Assembly (NCBI GenBank): GCA_025345505.1
Contig: JANVCC010010406.1
Location: 9,776,598-9,840,597 of the forward strand
DNA length: 64,000 nt
Source of the DNA: Todiramphus chloris collaris
Taxonomy: Eukaryota > Chordata > Aves > Coraciiformes > Alcedinidae
Direction: 5' to 3'
Part shown: piece by piece, positions 37,401-49,080 of the stretch
Position numbering within the stretch: the first letter of the stretch is position 1
How the letters are laid out: every line of letters begins with the position of its first letter
Program-made: the position numbers and the translations under genes
Notes under the pieces: generated by a model
What the model was told of the DNA's origin: nothing
What the model saw: only the letters and a program-made list of their open reading frames with translations
Database searches by the model: none

Positions 37401-40340
37401 TGAGTCTGCAGCAATATTCCTAGCAGAATAAAACCATAATCCTTTATTATACTGACCTTAATGGTCTTATTCTTGTTTCAGATCTGAATACAATAAGATC
37501 TGACATAGTCTTCTGCATTATGAGTCAGCCTCAGTGGTTTGACAACTCATGTACCATGAAGTGGTCAATGCTGCCAGACATTTCATTAGTCTCTGACAAG
37601 AAAGAGCTTTACAAGAAATTAATCCTGAATACAAACCACCCGTGATCATAGTCATATGTGAGTTATGTTCTCCTCAGAGGGATAGGTAGTATATTGTGGG
37701 GTTTTTTAAACTACTGAATTTTATTAAAAAAAAAAACAAACTTGTTTGTTTTACTCCTTCTTCATTTGAAACACAAAAATGTTCAATAAGAAAATGGTTA
37801 TTAGGGCACTTAAGGGATACTATAACCTCTCCCCTATCTTTCTCAGCAGTAAGATTAAATGCATAAATTATTCTTTAGTTAAGCAATGCAATTCCAAAAT
37901 GATCTGTAAGGATTGGACACTGCCCTTGTTAAGTTGTATTATTTCTTCTGCTCCTGCGAGCCTGCAGAGTGGGATTGCCTACCTCATGCACCTGCTTTCA
38001 ACAGCCCTTCTGTGTTTCTGAGCTTAGGAGAAACATGCATATTTTTCCAGTGTTGTTCTGGTACCATACAATTACTACTCCTCACAACACAGAACACTCT
38101 CAGAGAGGACTTTTTTTCCTCCATCTTCTAGCTAACCTCCAAGGGATGCCTGTGGAAAAGGAATCCAGAAATCGTGGAAAAAAAAACCCCAATGATTTAT
38201 GTGTGTTGACCTGGAAAAGCTTTCATTTTTCCTTCACCCTCAAGATCCCTTCCTCTGTGGAGGTCTTGCCAGAATTACAACACACTGTGAAACATGTAAG
38301 AAATTCCGTGTCAAATGTATGGAAAAGTGTATATGTAGATGTAGGGATGAGTGGAGGAAGAGTTTTATGAGAGGAGAAAGACTTCTTCAGCGCGGTCTCA
38401 TGAAATGTACAGCAAGTTAAAGGTGTAGCCTTGCTCTAACCTATCCATAGCCAGTAAAAGTCAGGTGGTGTTTTCATACAAGCAGAAATGCTGAACAGGC
38501 GATAGAGCTGTGATTTGGCCAGTGCATTCTTCCCATCTCAGTTTCGGAAGGTGTTGGTTTCTATTACCTCATTTTTATTGACATTATGTAAACATCTTGT
38601 GTAGATAAGGCATGGGACAGCTGTAGGGAATGGATGAACTCTGGCTGAGAATTGCTGATGGCTCCTGAGGAATTTAGGATTTGCCCATGAACTAATGCCA
38701 TTTTCAGTTGTGAATGGATACCAAGAGTCAGCATCCAGTAAGTTATTTAATGTCAACAATGAGATCCTGTCTGTACCACTAAGCACATGCTAATACTGCA
38801 ATCTTTCTAATCAGTGTCCTTTTAGATTCCAACAGGTATTTGCAAAAACGTGGAAATTAATTTTAAGACCTTTGCAGAAGGTTTCTGTGCCAAGCTTTTA
38901 GTTCAGTTGAACAAATAGACATGCCAAATTGATTTACAACAGTGCTGACTGATGTCAAAAATTATATGAACGATTCCAGCATTGTAAAGTAAAGGAGGAA
39001 TTCAGAACAAAATTTCTAGATCTGAAAACCCTCTAAGTAGTATTTGTCTTTGTGATCTTGTGATTGCTTAATCAAATTTCTATGTTTAGGACCTGTGTCT
39101 TACTCTTCCTTGAAAACTGATACTTGTAATAAGCAATAAAAGTAATAGATGCTTTAATAGATTAGAAAATATGATTATTTGAATCACAATATCATTTTCC
39201 TAAATGGAAAGGGGGCTTAATCTGAGGTTTGTGCAGTATCAATCCATCTCCCATTTTTTTATTCTGCACTCTTTGGAAGTTGATGATATGCTGCTAGTTT
39301 GAATTGCTCTGTAAGGTGCATGTACAAAATACAGCATTTTGACCACATTTCTCAGTAATTGTGGAAATTTTAACAGAATCATACAGTTATTAACTCTGAC
39401 AATGAATTCCATTTTGAGCATTTGACCTGTCTGTTCAGCTGATCTGTCAGTATCTATGATGTGTGCTGGAGTCTCAACCATGTTAAATCCACATGTTCTT
39501 AATTTATCAGTGATCTAGATAAGATATGAAAAATTGTAACATGCATAGTGAAATACTGCAACAGCTACCTGGTAGGAGCATGGGGGAAAAAGATAAATAC
39601 TCCTAAGGACATAGATTTTTTTTTTTCTTTTCTCACCATGTGTGTGGACGTGCACTGTCCTACTCCACCACTGTGTGCTGACCCATTGGTTGGTACAACC
39701 ACACAAGGATCACAGGATGTTCATCCGAAAATAGGCAGAATTTTAACAGGACCAGTTCTCCAGTCTAGCTGATGGCATGCCTGTGTCGATGTTAAGGAGG
39801 GAGTGTTTCAGAGACATGCACAGAAGTCCAAGGGCACAGAGTGGGTTGGGCAGTTCATGTGGCAACGGTCCTGGCTTATGATATTTAAATAGTATATGGC
39901 ATTAGAGTTCAAAAGGCAGCATGGCAAGTGGAAGGAATTATTGTTTTTGCATTGTCTGGTTTGTCAGGGGCTAATATCTTGCCTGTTCCAGATTTATGCT
40001 GATAAATTAAAATAAATTTAAGCAACAGACACATGAATGTCTCATAAAAGCTAGACTGAATGAGATTTAAGTTAATTTCTACAGCTAAGAATAATAGACA
40101 ATATGGCGATCCAGTCACATTAACAGTTTAGGCTCTGATGGAGTCCAATAATACGACACATGATAGACAGTGCTGAATAACTCCTGTATGAGACCTGACT
40201 AAGCAGCTGAGAACAGTTCAGTCTGTCTGTTCACACGCTTTAATACACAGCTAGGATCTGGGACCATCCACTCAAATACAGGGAGCCAGATTCAAACATA
40301 AAAAGCAGTTAACAAAGAACACTTGGCAAACTTGTGGAGA
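37401..40340. other. intergenic DNA, no gene supported
   Basis: No gene or recognised repeat. Short A-runs occur at about 37725-37735 and a T-run at 39618-39628. Confidence 0.55.
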
Positions 40341-40414
40341 CCTGTGGAGCTCCTTGCTCCACAGGATGCAATCCTGTGCTCCTGTGGAGCATCCTTGCAT
40401 CTCCACAGGATGCA
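40341..40414. repeat. alternating inverted repeats of CCTGTGGAGC
   Basis: CCTGTGGAGC occurs at 40341-40350 and 40381-40390. Its reverse complement occurs at 40356-40365, and without its first base at 40401-40409. Adjacent copies can pair into stems of 9-11 bp with loops of 5 to about 13 bases. The CTCCACAGGATGCAA unit is also directly repeated. The block could form competing hairpins or a cruciform. It is not within a recognised transposon. Confidence 0.85.
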
Positions 40415-42260
40415 AGAGAGATCCACTGAGGATCACTGAGAGACAAACCGTAACTGACTCGGGAATTTCCCTGAGCAGAACGTAGTGCAAGAGTGAGAAA
40501 GTAATTGGGGAAATACCATTTACCATACCTGTCCTCCTCTTTCCTGTGCGTCTGCTTATGGTCACTGCTGTGGCTGGTATCCAGACCAGTGGACCTTCCT
40601 TTGAACAGTGTGGTCATTTGCCCTAGTTCTCAGGCTCTGCTGACATGTATGTTAAACACGCTTCAGCCAGTTCATCAGCTGCTAATACGGCCACGCGGCA
40701 TTATGGATGACATTTAGGTTCCCTTCTGATGTTCTCTGATGCTGTATTTCCTCCTGCACTCTTGGCAGAGATGCAGTTTGCTGATAGAGAGTACTCCTGC
40801 AACAGCTCTGTGCTTTCCAGGGAGAACAACTGTCATGTGTTGGCAGGACCTGTGGGCCTGGCTGGGTAAGCACAGCCAAATCCCACGGCAGCGAACTGCA
40901 GTGAAGCTCACAATTAGAGGGAGCTGCTGGCATCTCTTAATGTGCCTTTGCAGAGCTCTCTGAATCATAAGTTATCCGAGGAAGGAAGGGACAGGTCTGT
41001 CCATGCTACCTTGTGACATGCATTGCTGCTGGTTTGAGAACAGATATTGTTAGCTGCGGCTTGAGGACAGGAGAATTAGGTAAGTTGAAGGAGAAAAAAA
41101 TATTGGTGCTAGAAACCAGGCATCTCCTAACTCCCTAACATGAAAGGCATGTGTCTGTTTTGTTTTGAGCATATATGAGCTTTTCATAGTTTCAATTTAA
41201 AAAAAAAAATGTGTGTGGAAACTCCCCATGCTGAGAAGGGAAGTGAGGAGACCGATACAGCTGTACTGAGTCATGTGCTTTCCGTACTGCCATCCTATCC
41301 ATTCTGGAAGTGTTTATTCAGTGTGGCAGGATGCAGTCTCGTCCCCTCCCAGTGTCTTAGCCCACCCCACTCCGTCTGCACAATCAGGCAGAAAGCACAA
41401 ACACTTTATCAGATCCAATGCTGCTATTTAGTCCAAAATTGAAGACTACCACACAATCCAAAAAAAAGCTAGCATTAGGACCAAACCCAATGTTATTATT
41501 CCATCATTATGTTTTGAGGAGGGAGTTCTATTTTTCAAAAATATTTTGTTTTCTTCTGTCTTGCTGCAGGGCCATGCAGGAACTTCACTGCAATATTCCA
41601 GGCGCCACATTGTCCCTATTCCTGCCTGGGCTTTCTTTGGGCATGGCAGGGGAAAGTGATTCTACAGAATACTGTACCCCAACAGCTCTACCCTGATATC
41701 CTAAGCATAGCACGGCAGTACTGGAGCCCACCACAAATGTGGGGCTGTTGCTGCAAGGCATAGAATCAGGAAACTTTTCCACTCTTTGTGCCTAAAACTG
41801 TTCAATGTCTTTAGAATATGCACAAGGTCGAAGGAGGACTTGGATTGTAAATCAGCCCCTAATATGAAGAAATATTTTCTTCTGACAGTTGCACTTATTC
41901 CATTTATACTGGATTGCACCAGTACCAGGCAGTTTTTAACCCTTTTGTGGCCATGTAACAGCTCTTTGCAGTTAGGTGCTTCACCCCAACCATGGGCATA
42001 ACAGCACTTAGTAAGAGCCGGTCCTTCACCTGCATCTTGTGGGGGATAATCCTGTTTTTCTGCTGGCCAGCTGTTCCTGGTACCTTGTTGGTGGTGTACT
42101 TGGGAGCAGCAAGGGTCTCTTATGGAGGCTTCAGGTCCTTGCTCCTGCAAGGCCCTGGTTTAGTACCTCCTATAAACCCAGACTTGGCTTCTGCAGGCAC
42201 AGATACTCCTGGCACACTCTTTCTGCTGTGCTTAAGCTGATTAAGCTCACGATTCTGGCA
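40415..42260. other. intergenic DNA, no gene supported
   Basis: No coding frame with recognisable content. An A-run lies at about 41202-41211. Confidence 0.5.
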
Positions 42261-42282
42261 CTTGATGAGTGAAGAGCTGTGT

Positions 42283-42783
42283 TTTCCCCTTTTTTTCCTC
42301 CTTTTCCTTGTTCCTTTTCCTTTTTTCCTTTTCTTTTTTTCCTTTTTTCCTTTTCCTTTTCCTTTTTTCCCCTTTCCCTTTCCCTCTTTCCCTTTCCCTT
42401 TCCCTTTCCCTTTCCCTTTTCTTTTTCCTTTCCTTTTTCCTTTCCTTTTTCCTTTCCTTTTTCCTTTCCCCTTTCCTTTCCTTTCCTTTCCTTTCCTTTC
42501 CTTTCCTTTCCTTTCCTTTCCTTTCCTTTCCTTTCCTTTCCTTTCCTTTCCTTCCCTTTCCTTCCCTTTCCTTCCCTTTCCTTCCCTTTCCTTCCCTTTC
42601 CTTCCCTTTCCTTTCCTTTCCTTTCCTTTCCTTTCCTTTCCTTTCCTTTCCTTTCCTTTCCTTTTCCTTTTCCTTTTCCTTTTCCTTTTCCTTTTCCTTT
42701 TCCNNNNNNNNNNTCCTTTTCCTTTTCCTTTTCCTTTTCCTTTTCCTTTTCCTTTTCCTTCCTCCCTCCCTCTCTTCCTTCCT
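42283..42783 (+). repeat. about 500 bp pyrimidine tract, (CCTTT)n-type microsatellite
   Basis: This almost pure C/T sequence on the plus strand is built from changing units. Irregular CTTTT forms come first, then TTTCCC, then long runs of CTTTC (42470-42550). CTTCCCTTTC alternation follows, then CTTTC again, and CTTTTC on both sides of the gap. The purine strand is GAAAG-rich. Long open frames in four readings are artefacts of low complexity. Such mirror-like homopurine tracts can form triplex DNA and stall polymerases. The true length is unknown because of the internal gap. Confidence 0.97.
42704..42713. other. assembly gap (10 N)
   Basis: Ten N bases interrupt the pyrimidine microsatellite, with the same CTTTTC unit on both sides. 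The placeholder length need not equal the real missing length. Confidence 0.99.
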
Positions 42784-43162
42784 CCCATTGCTCCAGAAGG
42801 GAGCATCAAACGTCTCCTTCCAGATTCTCCCACTGCTTGGGAAAGCTTCCTCAGGCTTGGTCATGAACTCACACCCACCAGTATCATTTGTTAAATCCAA
42901 GTAAATCCTTTCACACTACAGTTGTGTAAAGGGAGACAGTAATTTGGCAGAAAATAAACCCCCTTGCTTGTCCTCAGATATCAGAGGGGCTTGGGGTGGC
43001 TGGGATTAGATTCTGAGTAATGTCCAATTTGACACTGTTAATCCAGTTGTGTTCAGTGTATCTGAACTCTCCCGGCTCTGGATTCACTAACAGCACCCTG
43101 CATTCCCCAGCCAGTCATGCTCTGTGGCTTCACACAGACAGTTAGGGGCTGGTGGTGCCCAA

Positions 43163-43460
43163 TGTGAGACTCTTGCAACTGGCAATGTGAATAGTGCAGT
43201 TTATTGAGAGCAACAGAAGTACAGGTTCTTGTGGATTGCCAGTGATAAATTCACTGTCTGCAAAGCATGTGCAGATATACAAAATGCATTAGATTAAAGA
43301 GCAGTGTAGTTTCCCAGGGAAATACTTGGAAATTCTGGATCTTACCCGAAGGTGTCTCTTTGGGGAGGAAGAAGTTCAGCCTGTCAACTGATCCCAGGAG
43401 TCAGAGATGGTCAGCAATACTATCTGCCCTGACTTGTCCACAATGATGTCTGCCCTGACA
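43163..43460 (-). mobile_element. LTR-like element, possible endogenous retrovirus remnant
   Basis: Read on the minus strand, the segment starts TGTCAGGGCAGAC and ends GAGTCTCACA, giving TG...CA ends over 298 bp. An AATAAA polyadenylation signal (CTCAATAAACTGC) lies about 45 bases before the end, as in an R-U5 region. The bases following on the minus strand (TTGGGCACCACC) could be the start of a primer-binding site, but no tRNA match was verified. No matching target-site duplication was seen, so internal sequence or the partner LTR may be lost. Family unknown. Confidence 0.45.
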
Positions 43461-43731
43461 TCTCCCCTTACTTAAACCATTTTTATAATAATGTTTACCT
43501 TCAAGGTGGAGGTCAAGTGACTCGAGTCATAAATACCTTTATTATGATTGCTGTAAATTTCTCTTGCTTCGTTTTTAAAGATATAGCTGAAGAAAAGTCA
43601 CAGCGCAAGCTCAGTGAGGGGTGGTTGCACTCTGAAGGCGGGTAGCCTTTGGGATGGAGGTGTGTTTTGGTATTAGAATGTCGTTATAATGACCAAAGTT
43701 TGCACAAAGGACAGTACTTTGTCAAAAACTG

Positions 43732-44181
43732 TCAGACTGTTGGCACAGGGTCACAAGCAGGCAGTTTATCAGTCCTGTAGTACCACCAAGTTCCCATCTC
43801 TGATGTGATCTCACAGAGCCTGGCTGTGGAATCTTCACTCCATCCCCCGTGCTGCTTGCAGGCTGTGTTACTTAGGGAACTGTTGTGAAATGGATTCCTT
43901 GTGTAACAGTTGCACTCTACCCTGAGAATTTCTCCAATGTTATACCTTTCCTTAATGTGTGAACAATGCTGCACCTTTTCAATTATTTTAATTTCTAACT
44001 CATCTCCAGTCATTATTCCACAACTACAGTTAATAATGTTACACTTAAACAATGTAATCTTACCTCTGTGTAGCCTTCTAGGAGTCAAAGAATGTCTTTC
44101 TGGTAAACTGTATAAAAGACTGAAGTGCAAGAGCAGAATTAAGGAAGTCCAAATATTCCTCAAATGTTTGCTCAGTGAAAG
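43732..44181 (-). CDS. cysteine-rich sushi (CCP)-like open frame, possible exon
   Basis: The minus-strand frame is open from after a TAG at 44182-44184 to a TGA at 43732-43734. It has no ATG near its start, so it is best read as a possible internal or last exon; a phase-1 acceptor (TTTACCAG) is available near 44094. The encoded segment is rich in cysteine and contains YNIGEILRVECNC, NTACKQHGGWSEDSTARLCE and a late PACDPVP. The order Cys, Y..G..L...C, Cys, G-W-S, Cys fits one complement-control (sushi) module. Spacing is near that of the IL-2 and IL-15 receptor alpha modules. A hydrophobic stretch lies upstream in the same frame. I cannot name the gene; a pseudogene or chance frame remains possible. 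Confidence 0.35.
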   Translation of the reverse strand, partial: LSLSKHLRNIWTSLILLLHFSLLYSLPERHSLTPRRLHRGKITLFKCNIINCSCGIMTGDELEIKIIEKVQHCSHIKERYNIGEILRVECNCYTRNPFHNSSLSNTACKQHGGWSEDSTARLCEITSEMGTWWYYRTDKLPACDPVPTV

Positions 44182-44184
44182 CTA

Positions 44185-46342
44185 TATTCGTAGATCTGCA
44201 AAGGTTAGTTCCCCATATTTATTCTCTTGATGGTGACAGCGTCGACACTGGCCTTGTTGTGGTGTATTTTCTGCAAAAATAAAGTGCAGTGCTATGCTAC
44301 CTGGTTTTCTCTACTGTGGTACCAGGGATTTAGAACAAAGAAAATGTTGGATTTTATTCTCCGCGCTGTGTTTATGCTTGTTTATGTGCTGGCAGAAAAG
44401 CTGGTCGATCTGGTTTTTCTAGGATGGAGTCATTACTGTGCTACCTTTCCTGACCTGGTGAAAGATCTCTTTTACCTCTCTCCTTTTTTTTTTTTTTTTT
44501 AAATAGCACATATACTATGGCCTACATACAAAAATAATTGAAATATAATTAAATTACTGCTATTTGTAGAGATAAATTACATTTATAATGTGTAATTAAA
44601 TACTTAGTATGGGTCATATGAGACTACAAGGAGGTATTGTATGAGGATTTGAAGTATTTATGAAAAGTAATTAGGTGCTTCAGGGTAAAGACCTGTTCCA
44701 AAGAGCTAAAACTCATGATACCTGGCTTCCAGCTCCCTGCAAAGAGTATAGCCTTGTTCCTGACAGCCTCTCATGCTGGGCAGAGCAGCAGGAGGCATCC
44801 TCAGTGAGCTTGGGTATGCGCACTGATAATCTCTGAGTGACCTGCAGGCACAGGTCGTCCCTGCTGGAGAAAAGCAGCTTCCTTTGGCCTTATTGGGAGT
44901 TGTCTGGAAGAGAGGTAAGGTGATTCATATGTGTGGAGCTGGGGGACAACATGTTCTGCTGTGTCTGCTTCATAAGAGCCTGACACCAGAGTAAACACCC
45001 TGACTGCCAGAAAAAACAGCAGGAAAACACCTGTGCTTTCCATTGCGATTCCTGCAGGCACTGAGCGAGGGCCCTCAGGGCTGAAAGCTCAGGTGGAAAC
45101 TGCTGAGGGATGGGTGCAGTGTGCCCCATGCCTAAGAGAAAACAGGTGTCTAATCCAGAAAATCCTGTTTCTGCTTTGCCACTGGATGTGGCATTCCTTG
45201 CTCTCAGCCTTCTTCTCCCCAAAAGGAAACCTACAGAGAAAGATAAGGAAGAGGAGCAGGCCTCTTTTTTATCCTTTGCCTTAAGAACTGTGAAGGTCTA
45301 GGATCAATGTGTTAAAGGGGATTTCAGTTCAGGTATCTCCTTATCCTAAAACAGAGCTCCTACCTCCAAAGTAGAAGATACTGTAGTGCTTAGACATTTT
45401 CATTTTCTCCTAGTGAAACTATTCCACTTTGCTTAAAGTACTTACGTGTTCATTGGCACACTGACATCTCATATCCTATTTGCTAACAGTGAGCTGGCAG
45501 GATATGACCTAACACCATAAAATCTTAAAAAATGTAAAATAAAACCATGAAGGGACAATCTCTACATTGCTTTGCACATTCTCAGTGCCTACAACAATGA
45601 ACTGAACAAATAAAATGCAGCAAAGCTTCACAAATTTTTCAGATTCATCAAGAGCAACAATTTCCTCTCTTTCATCACTGACTTCATAACATAATGGCAA
45701 ACATGACATCTCCAGACAGGACTAGCCTTTCTCAGAGAGCTTGGTTGTGAATCTGTAAAATAATGCTTGCCTTTCATTTGAGCTTGATAGATTATGACTT
45801 TTTATCTAGTATTTTGCCTTTTTTATAAAGCTTCTCTCTTTAGTTTGCAAAATATTATCACAAGGGGAAAAAAAAAATCACATCTGTTGAAAACTAGACA
45901 GTGGTAACAGTGTGTGTGTGGTCAAGAGTTAAAAAGAAGGTGTTGACTGTCCTCACCCGGGTTCATATTATTTTGCCAGTAATAAACATCAGCTTTTCAT
46001 TTATTGTCTGTACTTTGAGCTGTTAGAATATACACACGTTGCATTTTCAATGCATTTTTATTTCTCCTGGGAAACTTTGTTTTAAACAAAAGCTGGATTC
46101 TCATGTAACTAAATTCAGCAATAAATTTGAGAAAAAAAGCAGTAACTACTATAATCCTCATCATAAAGCCTCTTGAAAGGTAATTAGTAGCTCTTCAGGG
46201 CAAGGATTGCATAGTGGCTTACTCAGTAGGTGCACTGTTTTTTTCTTGACTTTTCTAGGTGCTATCAAAATACACATTCTGCTCATTTATAAGAAACAAC
46301 CTATCCTGAAGTGAAGAAATGAGTAGGTAGCCTGGAGTGATG
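44185..46342. other. intergenic DNA with one signal-peptide-like open frame
   Basis: No gene is supported. A minus-strand frame at 44801-45043 starts with an ATG followed by a hydrophobic, signal-peptide-like run (GVFLLFFLAVRVFTLVSG) and then low-feature sequence. It could be a first exon but no partner exon was identified. A T-run lies at 44486-44501. Confidence 0.4.
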
Positions 46343-46533
46343 TGTCACAGTTTAGGGTCAGGGTAGCCCCTTAGACCTATTACAGATTCTCTCTGTTAAC
46401 ACCCCTCCCTCCCCAGAGAAAGGGAATAAGGGAGAGAGACTTAGCCATTAGAAAAGGAAACCAGAACAGCTTTAATGAAAAGGAAATTAATAATAATAAA
46501 AATGGAATATACAGAAATACATACAAAACCAAA
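46343..46533 (-). mobile_element. truncated LTR, same family as the 59.1 and 62.8 kb copies
   Basis: The plus-strand sequence starts tgtcacagtttagggtcagg, closely matching the first bases of the 62768 copy. It stays alignable through 'agccattagaaaagg' and 'aacagctttaatgaaaagg' to 'acaaaacca', then diverges into AT-rich DNA. On the minus strand this is the 3' end of the LTR, with ATTAAAGCTG as the presumed polyadenylation signal. The 5' three quarters are absent. Confidence 0.85.
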
Positions 46534-46805
46534 TATATAGAAATATATTTCTATATATATTTCAATATATTTCAAATATATACAAAAACTGTTTTCTGTT
46601 CCCCAACCATGTGTAAGTATTCCTGTTACAGTAAAACAAGACAGATGGTACTATGCTGTATTTTCCCCAGTGGATGGTGAGAAAAGAACTTGAGGTCTCT
46701 CAGTTCAGCCAGTAAGCCTGTACCTGACAAGTCTATCAGCATTTTCTGATGATTTTGTTGGTCACATATGACTACACAATATATGCCAAAAGACAAGGTG
46801 GCAGG

Positions 46806-47932
46806 GAACATGAATGACCTGTCTGAACAGAGAGCTTTCGCTGGGTCTCAGGGAGAGAAAAGGAGTTAATAACCTTTGGAAGAAGGGGCAGGCCATTTGG
46901 GAGGACTACAAGGATGTCATGAAACTATGCAGAGAGAAACTGGACAAATCCCAACTAGAAATTAATTCAGCTGCTACTGTAAAAAGGCAGTTAAAAATGT
47001 TTCTATAAAGATATTTAACAACAAAAGGAGGTCTTCAATGTTTATTGGATGTAGGGAGAAACATAGTGAGCTAGGATGAGGAGAAGGCTGAGGTGCTGCA
47101 TGCCTTCTTTGCTTCAGACTTTAGTAGTAAGACCAGTTTTCCCTGGGTATCCAGCCCCCTGAGATGGATGAGAGGAAGAAGGAGCAGAATGAAGACCCCA
47201 TAATTGATGAGGAAATGGTCAGTGATCTACTACACCACTTACACATGCACAGTGGTACTGAGGGAGCTTGCAGAACTGCTCACCAAACCACTTCACATTG
47301 TTTATCAACAATCTGGGCTCACAAGGGAGGTGCCGGTTGACTGGAGGCTAGCTAATATGACACCCATCTACAGAAAGGGCCAGAAGGAGGATCTGTGGAA
47401 CTACAAGCCTGTCAATCTGACCTTGGTGCCAGGGAAGGTTATAAAGCAGATCATCTTGAGTGCCATCATGTGGCATGTAAAGAACAATGAGGCAATCAGG
47501 CCTGGTCAGCATGGGTTTATGAAAGCCAAGTCCTTCTTGACTAACCTAATCTCCTTCTTTGACAAGCTGACCTGCTTACTGTATGAGGGAAAGGCTGTAG
47601 ATGTTGTTTATCTGGACTTTGGTAAAGCCTTTGACACTGTTTCTCATTACATTCTCCTGGACAAACTGGTTGCTTATGGCTTAGATGGGTGTATGCTTTG
47701 CTGGATAAAAACCTGTCTGGGTGGGTGAGCTCAGAGAGTGGTGGTGAAGGGAGTTAAATCCAGTTGGTGGCTGGTCATCAGTGGTGTTCCCCAGGGCTCA
47801 GGACTGGGGCCTGTTTAATATCTTTACCAATGATCTGGATGAGGGGATTGAGGGCACCCTCAGTAAGTTTGCAGACAACACCGAGTTCGGTGGAAATGTT
47901 GATCAGCATGAGGGTATGTTGATCAGTGTGAG
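46806..47932 (+). mobile_element. older CR1 LINE, first part of a split copy
   Basis: The plus strand reads from the region upstream of the CR1 RT ('gaggagaaggctgaggtgctg' near 47078) into RT at 47204-47728. That frame holds GQHGFMKAKSFLTNLISFF and [19 protein letters not shown]. Then come a VPQGS-type block and [10 protein letters not shown], where FADD reads FADN. The copy is interrupted at 47932 by a younger CR1 and resumes at 49081. Frameshifts are present and it is inactive. Confidence 0.92.
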
Positions 47933-49080
47933 AGATGTTGTCTACCTGGACTTCAGGAAGGCATTTGACACCGTTTCCCACAGCATTCTGCTGGAGAAGC
48001 TGGCAGGTCATGGCATAGACAGGAGGACTCTTCGCTGGGTTAGAAACTGGCTGGATGGCCGAGCCCAGAGGGTGGTGGTGAATGGAGTAAAATCCAGTTG
48101 GCGACCAGTCACAAGCGGTGTCCCTCAGGGCTCAGTTTTGGGACCCATCTTGTTTAATATATTCCTCAATGACCTGGACAAGGGAAATCGAATGTACCCT
48201 CAGTAAATTTGCAGATGACACAAAATTAAGCGCAATGTCGATCTGCTTGAGGGTAGGAAGGCTCTGCAGCGGGATCTGGACAGGCTGGAGAGATGGGCTG
48301 AGCTCAATTGTATGGAGTTTAACAAAGCCAAGTGCTGGGTCATGCACTTCGGTCACAGGAACCCCCAGCAACGCTCCAGGCCTGGGGAGGAGTGGCTGGA
48401 GAGCTGCCTGGGGAAAAGGACCTGGGGGTGTTGGTCAATAGCCGGCTGAACAGGAGCCAGCAGTGTGCCCAGGTGGCCAAGAAGGCCAATGGCATCCTGG
48501 CCTGGATCAGAAACGGTGTGACCAGTAGGAGTAGGGAGGTGATCGTACCCCTATACTCAGCACTTGTGAGACCGCACCTTGAGCACTGTGTCCAGTTCTG
48601 GTCACCACAGCACAGAGGGACATCGAGGTGCTGGAGCGAGTGCAGAGGGGGGCAACAAAGCTGGTGAAAGGGCTGGAAAGCATGCCCTATGAGGAGCGGC
48701 TGAGGGAACTGGGGCTGTTTAGTCTAGAGAAGAGGAGGCTGAGAGGAGTCCTTATTGCCCTCTACAACTACCTAAAAGGAGGTTGTAGCGAGGCTGGTGT
48801 TGGTCTCTTCTCTCAAATTAGTAATGATAGGATGAGGGGGAATGGACTCAAGTTGCATCAGGGGAGGTTTGAATTAGATATTAGGAGGAAATTCTTCACT
48901 GAGAGGGTAGTTAGGCACTGGAACAGGCTGCCCAGGGAGGTGGTGGAGTCACCATCCCTGGAGGTGTTTAAAGAACGATTAGATGTGGCGCTTGAGAAGT
49001 GCTAGGACAAATGTTGGACTTGATGAACCTGGAGGTCCTTTTCAACCATAATGATTCTATGATTCTATGATTCTATGATT
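47933..49080 (+). mobile_element. younger CR1 LINE nested in the older copy
   Basis: This 5'-truncated CR1 starts inside RT motif A ([17 protein letters not shown]). It carries [18 protein letters not shown], and in the next frame [10 protein letters not shown], where the catalytic FADD is intact. It runs through the ORF2 C-terminus (48628-49005) to a textbook tail of three ATGATTCT-type units ending at 49080. A frameshift near 48190 separates the RT pieces. Better preserved motifs and tail than its host show that it is younger. Confidence 0.95.

Noticed and set aside
42247-42904. Several 190-240 codon open frames on both strands at 42.1-42.9 kb
   Set aside because: They are readings of the C/T microsatellite (Lys/Glu/Arg/Gly or Phe/Pro/Leu/Ser repeats) and cross the N gap. 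They are low-complexity artefacts, not genes.
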